Assembly (NCBI GenBank): GCA_029776225.1
Contig: JAKOTR010000011.1
Coordinates: 124,001 to 188,000 of the forward strand
Length of the DNA stretch: 64,000 nucleotides
Direction of reading: 5' to 3'
From: Acidobacteriota bacterium
GTDB lineage: Bacteria > Acidobacteriota > Terriglobia > Bryobacterales > Bryobacteraceae
Of this stretch, positions 56,154 to 64,000 are shown piece after piece; position 1 is the stretch's first letter; each line of letters opens with the position of its first letter. The translations under genes and the position numbers were made by a program. The notes beneath the pieces were generated by a model. That model was not told the origin of the DNA, did no database searches, and worked only from the letters and a program-made list of their open reading frames with translations.

Positions 56154-57983
56154 TCACGCCGGCTCGACCCGTGTGCCTGCCTGTGCCGGAAGCACCAGGG
56201 TGAAACACGAGCCCTTGCCCGGCGCGCTGGTCACCTCGATCCGCCCGCCGTGGTGCGTCACGATTTGCTCCACAATCGACAAGCCGATCCCGGTTCCCAC
56301 TATGCCTGACTTCTCCGCCCGGCTGGTGCGGTAGAACTTCTGGAAAATCTTTCGCAGCTCGTGCTGCTCCATGCCGATGCCCTGGTCCTTCACCGACAGC
56401 CGCAAGTGGTCTCCTTCCGTGCGCGCCGATACGGTGACCACGGTCTCCGCGGGCGAGTATTTCACGGCATTGGTCAGCAAATTATAAACCGCATATTCCA
56501 TTAATTCGCGGTCGCCGGTAAGAATTGCCTCGGCTACCTCTTCCAAATTGAGGCGAATTTGTTTGCGCTCCGCCAGAGGCCGGGCCCGCGCCAGGCATGC
56601 ATCGAGCACGTCCCGCACGGGGAAGGCTTCTTTTTTCAACTGCATCTGGCCGGCCGAGAGGCGCTCGACGCTGAGGAACGTTTCGATCATCCGCGCCAGC
56701 CGCTTCGATTCCGAATTGATCAGTTCGGCTATCTGCTTGCGCTTTTCTTCGCTCAAGTTGTAGCGCGACATCAGCTCGCTCGACCCTTGAATGGCCGTGA
56801 GCGGCGTGCGCATCTCATGGGTGACGAAATGCATCGCGTGCTGATAGCGGACTTTTTCGGCTTCGGTTCTCCGCAACTGCCGGCGCACCGTCACAAATTG
56901 GAGCGCGCCCGCACCCACAACCGACAGCCAGGCCGCCGAAACCGGCGCGAAGAACGGATATACGATGCCGCGCGTGAACATCCAATAAGGGACCAGGTGC
57001 GCCAAGCCTAATACCACGGCCGCCGCCGCGTACGCCAGCCAGCCGGTGCGGAATGCGAACGCCGCCACCCCCGCCGCGGCCAGCGCCAGGCTCAGGGCGG
57101 CCGCAGCCACGTTCGAAGCGCTCACCAGAAAGCGCCCTCCCGCCAGCGTCTCAAACGCGTTCGCGTGGATCTCGACTCCGGCCATCGTCTGTGCGCCGGA
57201 AACGGGTGTCATGAAGCGGTCCGCCGCCGCCGATTGCGCCACCATCCCGACAAAGACGACGCGGTCTCGAAACCGCTCGGCAAGCGCGGGGTTGTTCTTC
57301 AGCTCCCAAAACGAAATCTGCTCGACGGGTTCGGAGGCGTAGCGGATCCGCATCATCCTCGATTCGCGCCACGGCGCGGGAATTCTCACGCCGCCCACCT
57401 CGAGATCTTCGGGGGACTCGACGATGTGCGCGGCGCCCCGGCTCAGGCGAAACGCCTCAAGCGCCAGCGCCCATCTTCTCTCCCGTCCCGCGACTTTCAC
57501 GAGCGGCAGTTGCCGGCACACGCCCCCCGTTGGTTCGGCGTGCACATGCCCGACGGCCGCCGCGCGCCGCTTAAACCGCGGCAGCGGATGCTCCCAGCGC
57601 CGCCCCTCGTCCACCATGTCGCAGCTCAATACCAGGCCCGGCAGTTTCGCCAGCGCGGCGTCGAGGGCGGCGTCTTGCTCCGGGTCGTCCTCATCCGCAA
57701 GGATCAGATCGATCACCACGGCCTTGGGCCGTGCAGCGGCCACGCGCTCCAGGCCTTCGGCCATGAACGCGCGCAGCCTGCGCATGCCGCCGAGGCGGGC
57801 GAGCGACTCCTCGTCGATCGATAGAAGGATTGACTGCGTCTTGGCGGGCCCGGGGCGGGCGAGGCGGAACATCCAGTCATAGGCGCCGTTGTCAATGGGT
57901 TCTCCGAGCCAGCCGGCCACCATGGCGAGCGTGAAACTCGCCGCGAGCACCGCAAGGTAACCTGCTGCCCGTTTCCGGCTCAT
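56154..57983 (-). CDS. CHASE2-domain sensor histidine kinase
   Basis: A 609-residue kinase. A signal-anchor helix (AGYLAVLAASFTLAMVAGWL), a CHASE2-type extracytoplasmic sensor (residues about 30-290, with VVIDLILADEDDPEQ), two or three transmembrane helices (290-375), His-kinase dimerisation with phospho-His in HFVTHEMRTPLTAIQG, and HATPase_c with NLLTNAVKYS, DQGIGM and GTGIGLSIV. It overlaps the aminopeptidase gene by 4 bases (ATGA) and probably pairs with the NtrC-type regulator downstream. Confidence 0.93.
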   Translation of the reverse strand: MSRKRAAGYLAVLAASFTLAMVAGWLGEPIDNGAYDWMFRLARPGPAKTQSILLSIDEESLARLGGMRRLRAFMAEGLERVAAARPKAVVIDLILADEDDPEQDAALDAALAKLPGLVLSCDMVDEGRRWEHPLPRFKRRAAAVGHVHAEPTGGVCRQLPLVKVAGRERRWALALEAFRLSRGAAHIVESPEDLEVGGVRIPAPWRESRMMRIRYASEPVEQISFWELKNNPALAERFRDRVVFVGMVAQSAAADRFMTPVSGAQTMAGVEIHANAFETLAGGRFLVSASNVAAAALSLALAAAGVAAFAFRTGWLAYAAAAVVLGLAHLVPYWMFTRGIVYPFFAPVSAAWLSVVGAGALQFVTVRRQLRRTEAEKVRYQHAMHFVTHEMRTPLTAIQGSSELMSRYNLSEEKRKQIAELINSESKRLARMIETFLSVERLSAGQMQLKKEAFPVRDVLDACLARARPLAERKQIRLNLEEVAEAILTGDRELMEYAVYNLLTNAVKYSPAETVVTVSARTEGDHLRLSVKDQGIGMEQHELRKIFQKFYRTSRAEKSGIVGTGIGLSIVEQIVTHHGGRIEVTSAPGKGSCFTLVLPAQAGTRVEPA

Positions 57984-59242
57984 CGCGCCGCCATGGCCTT
58001 TTCGATCTCGCCGGGCTCCTTGGGCAGGGCCGCGCTCAGCACTTCCGCTCCGTCCGGGGTGACGAGCACCGTGTCTTCGATGCGGATGCCGATCGACTCT
58101 TCGGGAATGTAGATGCCGGGCTCCACCGTGATCACCATGCCCGCTTCCAGCGGCTGGGAATAGGAAGCCGAAGGAGCGTCGTGCACCTGCAGCCCGACAT
58201 GATGGGAGACGCCGTGCGTCAGGTACTTGCCGAGCGGCTTACCTCCGGCATTCTTTCCGTGCTCGTTGAGATAGTCGTAGGCGACCTTGTACAGGCTGTT
58301 CGGCGCCGTCCGGCTGGCGCCCATGATGACGCCGGGCTTGACGGCGGCCAGGACCGCCTTCTGCGCCCCGAGCACGGCCTCGTAGAGTTCCCTCTGCCGC
58401 GGCGTGAACCTCCCGCTTACGGGAACGGTGCGGGTCACGTCCGCGGCGTAGGCGGAGCACTCCGCCCCGACGTCCATGAGGACTAGTTCCCCGGCCTCCA
58501 TCTTCCGGGAGTTCTGCGAGTAATGCAGAACGAGCGCGTTGGGGCCGGAGGCGACGATCGGCGCGTAGGCGTTCCGCTCGCATCCGCCATCCTGCATGGC
58601 GAAGGTCATCGCCGCCGCCACCTGGTATTCGTAGAGGCCGGGCGCGATCCGCCGCCACGCCGCGCGGTGCGCCTCCACGGTGGCGTCGACGCTTCGGCGG
58701 ATCATTTCGATTTCGCGTGGCGATTTCACCGCGCGGTAGCGTGAAAGCACTGCCAGCGCATCGCGAAACTCGCGCAGGGGCGCCAGGCTTTTCAGCTTCT
58801 CCGCGCCGGGAGTGCCCGGCAGCGTGTACACGCTCGCCCGGGATTGGAGCGCTCGCTGGAATTGCGCTTCGAACTGCGCTGCCGGCAGCACTTTTGCAAA
58901 GCCCGTCGCCGCCGTGGCGTTCTTGTCGTCGGGAGTGGTTTTCCGGCCCGTGTAGCGCTCCGCGGCGGGGTCGCGCGGGGGAAGGAAGAGCGTTTCCGCA
59001 TCGGGGGTCAACAGGAGGATGGCGCCCGGTTCGAGCCAGCCGGTGAGGTAATAGAAGTTCGGCTCCTGCACGAACGCGTGGCGCAGGCCGGCAACATCGC
59101 GTTCGGTGTTGCCGAACAGAACAAGCACGGCATTGCCCAGCTCGCTCCGCACCCTCTGCCGCCGCGCCCGGTATTCCTCGTTCGGAATCCCGGCCGCAAA
59201 CGCGCATATTGCGACTAGTGCGGCCGCCCATGCCTTCCGCAT
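57980..59242 (-). CDS. exported Xaa-Pro aminopeptidase (M24 family)
   Basis: A 420-residue M24B peptidase that removes N-terminal residues before proline. A signal peptide (AAALVAICAFAAG) is present. Metal ligands are in MDVGAECSAYAADVTRTVPV (Asp pair), GVSHHVGLQVHD (His), ITVEPGIYIPEE (Glu) and GIRIEDTVLVT (Glu). N-terminal creatinase-like domain precedes. First gene of a three-gene run with the CHASE2 kinase and a response regulator. Confidence 0.94.
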   Translation of the reverse strand: MRKAWAAALVAICAFAAGIPNEEYRARRQRVRSELGNAVLVLFGNTERDVAGLRHAFVQEPNFYYLTGWLEPGAILLLTPDAETLFLPPRDPAAERYTGRKTTPDDKNATAATGFAKVLPAAQFEAQFQRALQSRASVYTLPGTPGAEKLKSLAPLREFRDALAVLSRYRAVKSPREIEMIRRSVDATVEAHRAAWRRIAPGLYEYQVAAAMTFAMQDGGCERNAYAPIVASGPNALVLHYSQNSRKMEAGELVLMDVGAECSAYAADVTRTVPVSGRFTPRQRELYEAVLGAQKAVLAAVKPGVIMGASRTAPNSLYKVAYDYLNEHGKNAGGKPLGKYLTHGVSHHVGLQVHDAPSASYSQPLEAGMVITVEPGIYIPEESIGIRIEDTVLVTPDGAEVLSAALPKEPGEIEKAMAAR

Positions 59243-59296
59243 ACGAACAGTATAGTAACCGGACGGGTCTGCCTAACGGGCATCCGTCGTGCTAAA

Positions 59297-59309
59297 CTCA
59301 GGCTATATT
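59297..59309 (+). promoter_or_regulatory. -10 region of glmS (CTCAGGCTATATT)
   Basis: CTCAGGCTATATT includes the -10 box TATATT (59304-59309). Transcription would start near 59315, about ten bases before the predicted ribozyme cleavage site. The CTCAGGCTAT also occurs twice near 46850. Confidence 0.5.
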
Positions 59310-59314
59310 GCTGG

Positions 59315-59500
59315 GAAAGGCCAAGCGCATGACCCCGCCGGCCGAGGTGTCGGGCCGGAGGCGGGGTGACGAGGCAGAGGGTTCCCGCCCACCGAGGGCG
59401 GGCTAACCGGGGTAAGCAGGCTTCAGCCCTGGGAAAATCGAGAGTTCAGCGGATGCCCTCCGGGTGATCCACCACCCGATCCTTTCCCTCCGACAAACGC
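59315..59500 (+). ncRNA. glmS ribozyme/riboswitch
   Basis: The leader matches the glmS ribozyme core: AAGCGC with predicted cleavage between A59324 and G59325, P2 stem ACCCCGCC (59332-59339) with GGCGGGGT (59360-59367), GACGAGG (59368-59374), GAGGG (59377-59381) able to pair with CCCTC (59456-59460), the segment ATCGAGAGTTCAGCGGATGC (59437-59456), and P4 hairpin CGGGTG/CACCCG (59461-59466, 59473-59478). Glucosamine-6-phosphate binding would self-cleave the RNA and lower glmS expression. A stretch of about 60 bases between GACGAGG and ATCGAG is longer than usual and contains its own hairpin (59384-59402). Confidence 0.85.
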
Positions 59501-59629
59501 TGCGGGGCAACGCCGCCCGGGCAACCGGACGGACAAAGCCGCGGCGAGTGGAGAGTGGCGGCATTGCGCCCGTGCAGGGCGTGTGCGCCGCCCGCACAGC
59601 TATGAACGACATCAGACGGAGGGAAATCC

Positions 59630-61471
59630 ATGTGCGGAATCGTGGGGTATATCGGCCCCAGAGACGCTACTCCTATCATTCTGAACGGATTGCGGAGGCT
59701 CGAGTACCGCGGCTATGATTCGGCCGGGCTTGCGGTGCTGGAAAACGGGGGTATACAGATCCGCCGCGACGCCGGCAAGCTATCCCGCCTGGCCGAGCTA
59801 GTGGACAGTTCTCCCGTGCATGGCCACTGCGGCATCGGCCACACACGCTGGGCGACCCACGGAGTGCCCAACAGCAGGAACGCCCATCCCCACACCGGCA
59901 ACACGGGGAAAGTGGTCGTGGTCCACAACGGCATCGTGGAAAACTATCTCGAACTGCGCCAGGAACTCGCCGCCGAGGGCGCGGTCTTTCAATCCGAAAC
60001 CGATACGGAAACCATCGTCCACCTCATCGAGCGCTACCTTTCGCGCGGCATGGGGCTGGCCGAGGCGGCGCGCGAGGCCTTCGGCCATTTGAAAGGCGCG
60101 CACGGCATCGTCGTGATGTCCGCTCTGGAGCCGGACAAGATCATCGCTGCGCGCATCGGCAACGCCGGCGGGGTGGTGATTGGCTGCGGCGATGGCGAGA
60201 TGTTCATCGCGTCGGACCTGCCGGCGATTCTGGACCACACGCGCCGTGTCGTATTCCTCGAATCGCGCCAGCTCGCCGTCGTGACGCGCAGCGGGTTGGA
60301 GCTGCAAACGCTGGAAGGGGAGCCGCTCCGCTTCCAGACGCACACCATCCCGTGGGACCCGGTTTCCGCCGAAAAAGGCGAGTACCGGCATTTCATGGCC
60401 AAGGAGATTCACGAGCAGGTGCGCTCGCTCACCGATACGATCTCCGGCCGCGTGGATTTCGAGCAGGGCCGCATCCGCCTGCCGGAGTTGAATCTCACGC
60501 CCGAACTGGCGCGGCGCATCAAGAAGATCGTCATCACGGGCTGCGGCACCGCGGCGCACGCGGGCATGGTGGGCCGGATTTTGATCCAACGCATCTCGCG
60601 AATTCCCGTGGAGGTCGAAATCGCCTCGGAGTTTCGCTACAGCGACCCGATCATCGACCGGGACACGGTTGTGCTCGCCATCAGCCAGTCCGGAGAGACT
60701 GTCGATACGCTGGCGGCGATGGAAGAAGCGCGCCGCAAGGGCGCAGTGCTGTGGTCCATCGTGAATGTGATCGGCTCGCAGGCCATGCGGCTTGCCGACG
60801 GGTTCATTTCCATGCAGACGGGTCCCGAGATCGGCGTTGCGTCCACGAAGGCGTTCACGGCGCCGCTGGTGGACCTGTACATGCTCGCGATTCTCCTGGC
60901 GGACCTGCGGGGCAGCCTTGCGGACGACGACCGCCGCTGTCTGGTGAACCACCTCCGCCTCGTTCCCGACCTTGTGGGCCGGTGCCTCGACCGCGATCGC
61001 CAGGTGCAAAGCGTCGCCCGCGCGCTCAAGGACATGGCGCACTGCCTGTACCTGGGCCGCGGAATCAACATGCCGATCGCCTACGAGGGCGCGCTCAAGC
61101 TGAAGGAAATCTCCTACATACACGCCGAAGGCTACCCGGCTGGGGAAATGAAGCACGGCCCCATTGCGCTCATCGACCGGACTATGCCCACGGTGGTCAT
61201 CGCGCCGCGCGACCCGTGGTACGAGAAGATGATCAGCCAGATCGAGCAGGCCAAAGCGCGCGGTGGGCCGGTGGTTGCCGTCGCCACGGAGGGCGACAAA
61301 CTCATCGGCAGCCTCGCGACGTACGTGCTGTGGGTGCCGGAAACGCCGTGGATGCTCAGCCCGGTGATCACCGTCATTCCGCTGCAGTTGCTCGCCTACC
61401 ACATCGCGGCACTGCGCGGGCTCGACGTCGACCAGCCGCGCAACCTGGCTAAGTCCGTGACGGTGGAGTAG
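59630..61471 (+). CDS. glmS: glutamine-fructose-6-phosphate aminotransferase (isomerizing)
   Basis: A 613-residue enzyme making glucosamine 6-phosphate for peptidoglycan and LPS. The Cys nucleophile follows the initiator Met (MCGIVGYIGPRDATPII), the glutaminase domain has RWATHGVPNSRNAHPH, and two SIS domains follow (TGCGTAAHAGMVG; ISQSGETVDTLAAM; VASTKAFTAP; LGRGINMPIAYEGALKLKE; AGEMKHGPIALID). GGAGGG lies 6-8 bases before the ATG. Its leader is the glmS ribozyme. Confidence 0.98.
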   Translation: MCGIVGYIGPRDATPIILNGLRRLEYRGYDSAGLAVLENGGIQIRRDAGKLSRLAELVDSSPVHGHCGIGHTRWATHGVPNSRNAHPHTGNTGKVVVVHNGIVENYLELRQELAAEGAVFQSETDTETIVHLIERYLSRGMGLAEAAREAFGHLKGAHGIVVMSALEPDKIIAARIGNAGGVVIGCGDGEMFIASDLPAILDHTRRVVFLESRQLAVVTRSGLELQTLEGEPLRFQTHTIPWDPVSAEKGEYRHFMAKEIHEQVRSLTDTISGRVDFEQGRIRLPELNLTPELARRIKKIVITGCGTAAHAGMVGRILIQRISRIPVEVEIASEFRYSDPIIDRDTVVLAISQSGETVDTLAAMEEARRKGAVLWSIVNVIGSQAMRLADGFISMQTGPEIGVASTKAFTAPLVDLYMLAILLADLRGSLADDDRRCLVNHLRLVPDLVGRCLDRDRQVQSVARALKDMAHCLYLGRGINMPIAYEGALKLKEISYIHAEGYPAGEMKHGPIALIDRTMPTVVIAPRDPWYEKMISQIEQAKARGGPVVAVATEGDKLIGSLATYVLWVPETPWMLSPVITVIPLQLLAYHIAALRGLDVDQPRNLAKSVTVE

Positions 61472-61525
61472 CAGCGGCACGGCGGAAGGGCCGCGCCGCT
61501 GAGCTTCTGCGCTTGCCGGTGCGGC

Positions 61526-62272
61526 TTACCGGGCCGAGCCTGCCGCCGCGGGCTTGCCGAGGATTTCGCGATACACACCGTCCAGGGCGCGGAGCGCTTT
61601 TTCGCCATCGCCCGCGTAGGCGGAGCCGTGCTGGGTGATGAGCAGCGACGGTTTCAGATCCGCGAGTTTGTTCAGCATAACCCCGGTATGTGCCGTGTAT
61701 GGCGTCACGCCCGCGAAGGGACCGGCTTCGAGCCCCGCGAGCGTCTCCCGCGCGCGGCCGATGACGTCATCGCGGGTCACAGGCTCGCACTTCCCGGTTT
61801 GCAGGAGCAGGTCGGAGCAGAACAGCGTGCGCTCCGTCTCTTCGTAGAGCACGCCGGCGTCCCAGCCGTGCGGCAAGTGCGGCGTGTGCTGAAAACGGAA
61901 GCGTCGCCTGCCGGTGGGGAGCACGTCGTTTTCGGTCAGAATGCGCGCGGGGCGGCTGGAGAAGTCGTTCACGGTCACCATCGCTCCCAGGAGCCCGCAA
62001 ACCGGCTCGGCGTGCCGCGCGACGGCGAGCCACTCGTTGAGCGCGCCGCACTCGTCCGATTCGAAATGGCTGAAGCCGATCCAGCGTATGCGCGCGGGAT
62101 CGATTACCGAGGCGATGCCTTCACGCACCTCTGCGAACGTGCGGCGGAATCCGGTGTGAAACAGCAGCGGCTCGTCGTCCTTGACGAGAAAGTGATGGAA
62201 TTCGAGGTTGAACTCCGGTACGAAAACCGTGACGCGGTAGATGTCCGGAGCGATTTCGGCAACGCTTCCCAT
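61526..62272 (-). CDS. metallo-beta-lactamase-fold oxygen/NO-binding-type diiron protein
   Basis: A 248-residue MBL-fold protein without a flavodoxin domain. The diiron site of the ODP/flavodiiron group is seen in SHFESDECGALNEW (HxExDE variant), FQHTPHLPHGWDAGV (second metal ligands), LFCSDLLLQ (bridging Asp) and a His in TAHTGVM or ITQHGSAY. Stand-alone ODP proteins bind oxygen or act as hydrolases. It is convergent with glmS. Confidence 0.85.
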   Translation of the reverse strand: MGSVAEIAPDIYRVTVFVPEFNLEFHHFLVKDDEPLLFHTGFRRTFAEVREGIASVIDPARIRWIGFSHFESDECGALNEWLAVARHAEPVCGLLGAMVTVNDFSSRPARILTENDVLPTGRRRFRFQHTPHLPHGWDAGVLYEETERTLFCSDLLLQTGKCEPVTRDDVIGRARETLAGLEAGPFAGVTPYTAHTGVMLNKLADLKPSLLITQHGSAYAGDGEKALRALDGVYREILGKPAAAGSAR

Positions 62273-62294
62273 AAGCCCCTCCTGAAGATCGAGT

Positions 62295-62699
62295 CTAGCA
62301 CCTTGGTTCCGGAGTCACCGTGAGTGTAAGGCCGTGAGCCGAAATCACGCGGACCGGAGCGCCCGCGCGGACCGGACGGTAGCCGGGGGCGAGTTCGGCG
62401 CGCCAGAGCTCGCCGCGGATGCGGATATAGCCGGTGGGATTCAGATCCTCGGTGGCAATGCCCGTCTTGCCCACCAGCGCTGCCGCGCCGGCGGCAACAT
62501 CCGTTTCGTACGCGCGGCGCAGGAACGGATACAGAACGAAATCCTTGGCCACGTAGGCCAGCCACAACCCGAGCGCGATGCGCCAGTCCAACCCCGCCCA
62601 GCTCGCCAGCGCGATCGCCACTACTCCCGTCAGCGCCCATCCTGGAACCTGCAGGAGAATATAACGCCGGAAAACGCTCATCCTGACCGCGACCATCAT
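62295..62699 (-). CDS. NfeD-like membrane protein
   Basis: A 134-residue protein with two hydrophobic N-terminal helices (residues about 10-60, ILLQVPGWALTGVVAIALAS) and a C-terminal OB-fold domain as in NfeD (AALVGKTGIATEDLNPTGYI, then RIRGELWRAELAPGYRP). NfeD proteins partner with stomatin or SPFH-domain proteins; none is adjacent. The Ku gene is divergent, 59 bases away. Confidence 0.8.
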   Translation of the reverse strand: MMVAVRMSVFRRYILLQVPGWALTGVVAIALASWAGLDWRIALGLWLAYVAKDFVLYPFLRRAYETDVAAGAAALVGKTGIATEDLNPTGYIRIRGELWRAELAPGYRPVRAGAPVRVISAHGLTLTVTPEPRC

Positions 62700-62758
62700 A
62701 GCGCGCCGGAAGCCGTGGGCCGGGCGTTATTCTGAAGGTAGCCGAGGGGAACCCGCCA

Positions 62759-63610
62759 ATGGCCCAAACCGTCTGGAAAGGCTATCTCACGTTTGGCTTG
62801 ATCTCCGTGCCGGTCCGGCTTTTCGCGGCCGCGCGGCGCGAGCACGTGAGTTTTCATATGCTGCACAACGTGTGCGGAACGCGGATCCGCCAGCAGCTTT
62901 ACTGCCCTCACTGCGAGCGAACGGTGGAGCGCTCGGAAATCGTCAAGGGCTATCCGGAATCCAAGGACACCTTCGTGGTGGTGACTCCGGAGGAGCTGAA
63001 AGCCATCGCGCCGCCTTCGGAGCGGAGCATGGACATTGTCCAGTTCGTGCATGTGCAGGAGATCGACCCGCTCTACTTTGACGTTTCGTACTATGCGCTG
63101 CCGGAAGAACCGGGGCGGAAGGCGTACCAGCTCCTGGTGCAAACGATGCAGAAATCCGGGTACGCCGCGATTGCCAAGGTGGCGATGCACCAGCGCGAGT
63201 ACATCGTGCTGATTCGTCCCCGGGCGAACGGGCTGACGCTGCACACCATCTACTACCCCGAGGAGTTGAACCAGCTCGCGGAGTACGGCAAACCGGGCGC
63301 GGTGGAGATCCGGCCGCAGGAGGTGGAACTGGCCGAGCGGCTGGTGGAAAACCTGGCGGCGCCATTCGAGCCGGAAAAGTTTCAGGACGAGTACCGCAAG
63401 CGGGTTCTCGAGCTGATCGAGGCAAAGCGGGAAGGCAAAGAGGTGCGCGCGGCGCCGCCCGCGAAGGTGGCGCCGGTAATCGATCTGATGGAGGCGCTCC
63501 AAAAGAGCCTTGCGGCGGCGGGCAGGAAGCCTCCGGAGCGCGCCGAGGAGCTCCAGCCCGCGAAAGCGGAGCGCAAGCGTCCCGCGAAGAAGAAGCGGCT
63601 GGCTTCGTGA
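62759..63610 (+). CDS. ku: Ku protein (non-homologous end joining)
   Basis: A 283-residue bacterial Ku: MAQTVWKGYLTFGLISVPVR, then the conserved CPHCERTVERSEIVKGYP (residues about 44-66) and DPLYFDVSYYALPEEPG, then the core barrel and a lysine-rich C-terminal tail (KAERKRPAKKKRLAS). It binds DNA ends as a homodimer and recruits LigD. GAGGGGA lies about nine bases before the ATG. LigD is not in the window. Confidence 0.95.
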   Translation: MAQTVWKGYLTFGLISVPVRLFAAARREHVSFHMLHNVCGTRIRQQLYCPHCERTVERSEIVKGYPESKDTFVVVTPEELKAIAPPSERSMDIVQFVHVQEIDPLYFDVSYYALPEEPGRKAYQLLVQTMQKSGYAAIAKVAMHQREYIVLIRPRANGLTLHTIYYPEELNQLAEYGKPGAVEIRPQEVELAERLVENLAAPFEPEKFQDEYRKRVLELIEAKREGKEVRAAPPAKVAPVIDLMEALQKSLAAAGRKPPERAEELQPAKAERKRPAKKKRLAS

Positions 63611-63622
63611 GGGTTCGGCGGC

Positions 63623-64000
63623 TCAGAAGGTTCCGGTCCGGACCCGGCGCAGCGTGTAGAGTTCCGGGTGAATGGAGGAGTGTTCCAGGCGCTGCCAGTC
63701 GTCGTTGACGTGAATGAGACGGCCGCTGATGTGGTTGGAGCGCTCCGAAGCCAGGAACAACGCGAGTTCAATCTGCTTTTCCGCCGGAGTGCCGCCGCTG
63801 AAGCGCAGTTCGAGCGCTTCCTCCTTGGCTTTCCAGCCGGCACGGTCGCCGGCGCTGAGGATCTGATCCGTCATATGGGTGTAGGTGGCGCCGGGGGCCA
63901 TGCAGTTCACCTGGATGTTGTGATCGCGCACCTCTTCGGCCAGCGTCTCCACCAGGCGCGCCACGCCGGCTTTGGCCGAGGCGTAGGCGGAGAAGTTGCG
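63623..64000 (-). CDS. short-chain dehydrogenase/reductase, C-terminal part (truncated by window edge)
   Basis: The gene runs off the window. The visible 125 residues begin at RNFSAYASAKAGVARLVETL, which contains the catalytic Tyr-x-x-x-Lys, and continue with VNCMAPGATYTHMTDQIL and LFLASERSNHISGRLIHVND. The first residues and the NAD(P)-binding Rossmann glycine motif are missing. Convergent with ku. Confidence 0.88.
   Translation of the reverse strand, partial: RNFSAYASAKAGVARLVETLAEEVRDHNIQVNCMAPGATYTHMTDQILSAGDRAGWKAKEEALELRFSGGTPAEKQIELALFLASERSNHISGRLIHVNDDWQRLEHSSIHPELYTLRRVRTGTF

Noticed and set aside
59798-61480. 560-residue open frame on the minus strand
   Set aside because: Antisense shadow of glmS with histidine/arginine-rich, low-complexity product.

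Overview
The window reads as the chromosome of a high-GC, Gram-negative-type soil bacterium of the phylum Acidobacteriota, probably a Bryobacterales/Solibacter relative. The evidence is a run of three secreted VWFA proteins of the type known mainly from Acidobacteria (the family I know as TIGR03436), KDO (lipopolysaccharide) genes, many Tat- or Sec-exported proteins, NtrC-type regulators and dense, often overlapping genes. No 16S gene is present, so this placement is inference.

Layout. 1-5.4 kb: small conserved genes, a 2H phosphoesterase, a patatin lipase, an RND/MacA-type adaptor, a methyltransferase and a UroD-family protein. 5.4-9.4 kb: a GlcD-type oxidase with a TlpA thioredoxin, then a pterin operon of two PTPS-family proteins plus GTP cyclohydrolase I. 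9.4-14.7 kb: a GH57 glycosidase and TreY (alpha-glucan/trehalose). 14.7-18 kb: acpP-fabF-etfB-etfA. 18-25.9 kb: an exported protein, a YqiA-like hydrolase, two Tat-exported Gfo/Idh oxidoreductases, GlpD and a zinc alcohol dehydrogenase. 25.9-30.9 kb: an AAA+ ATPase divergent from an orphan secretin, a DUF421 pair and a SIS-domain protein. 30.9-35.7 kb: an ABC-F protein with a structured leader, a small coupled protein and three VWFA proteins. 35.9-40.8 kb: kdsB-pyrG-kdsA, a pilin-like protein, a beta-barrel and a membrane protein. 40.9-46.7 kb: a single-domain Clp-like AAA+ protein, a tandem-repeat membrane protein, a membrane histidine kinase/NtrC pair, an AhpD-like protein and a methyltransferase. 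46.9-48.9 kb: a small accessory patch with hicBA and a decayed tyrosine integrase beside tRNA-Glu(TTC). 48.9-54.6 kb: DinB, HD-GYP regulator, uracil-DNA glycosylase, ferredoxin-NADP reductase, M28 peptidase, a glucosaminidase-like protein and an overlapping 48-residue membrane protein. 54.7-59.2 kb: aminopeptidase P, CHASE2 histidine kinase and a second NtrC-type regulator. 59.3-64 kb: glmS under what looks like a glmS ribozyme, a metallo-beta-lactamase-fold protein, an NfeD-like protein, Ku, and the C-terminal part of a short-chain dehydrogenase cut by the window edge.

The most notable items are: a well-matched glmS ribozyme core with an enlarged insertion; an ABC-F leader whose 10-bp perfect inverted repeat would bury the start codon; a set of seven genes with a -10-like box 5-7 nt before the start codon, suggesting leaderless transcripts; a tRNA-Glu-associated relic of an integrative element carrying hicBA; and a PTPS paralog lacking the catalytic cysteine next to an intact copy.
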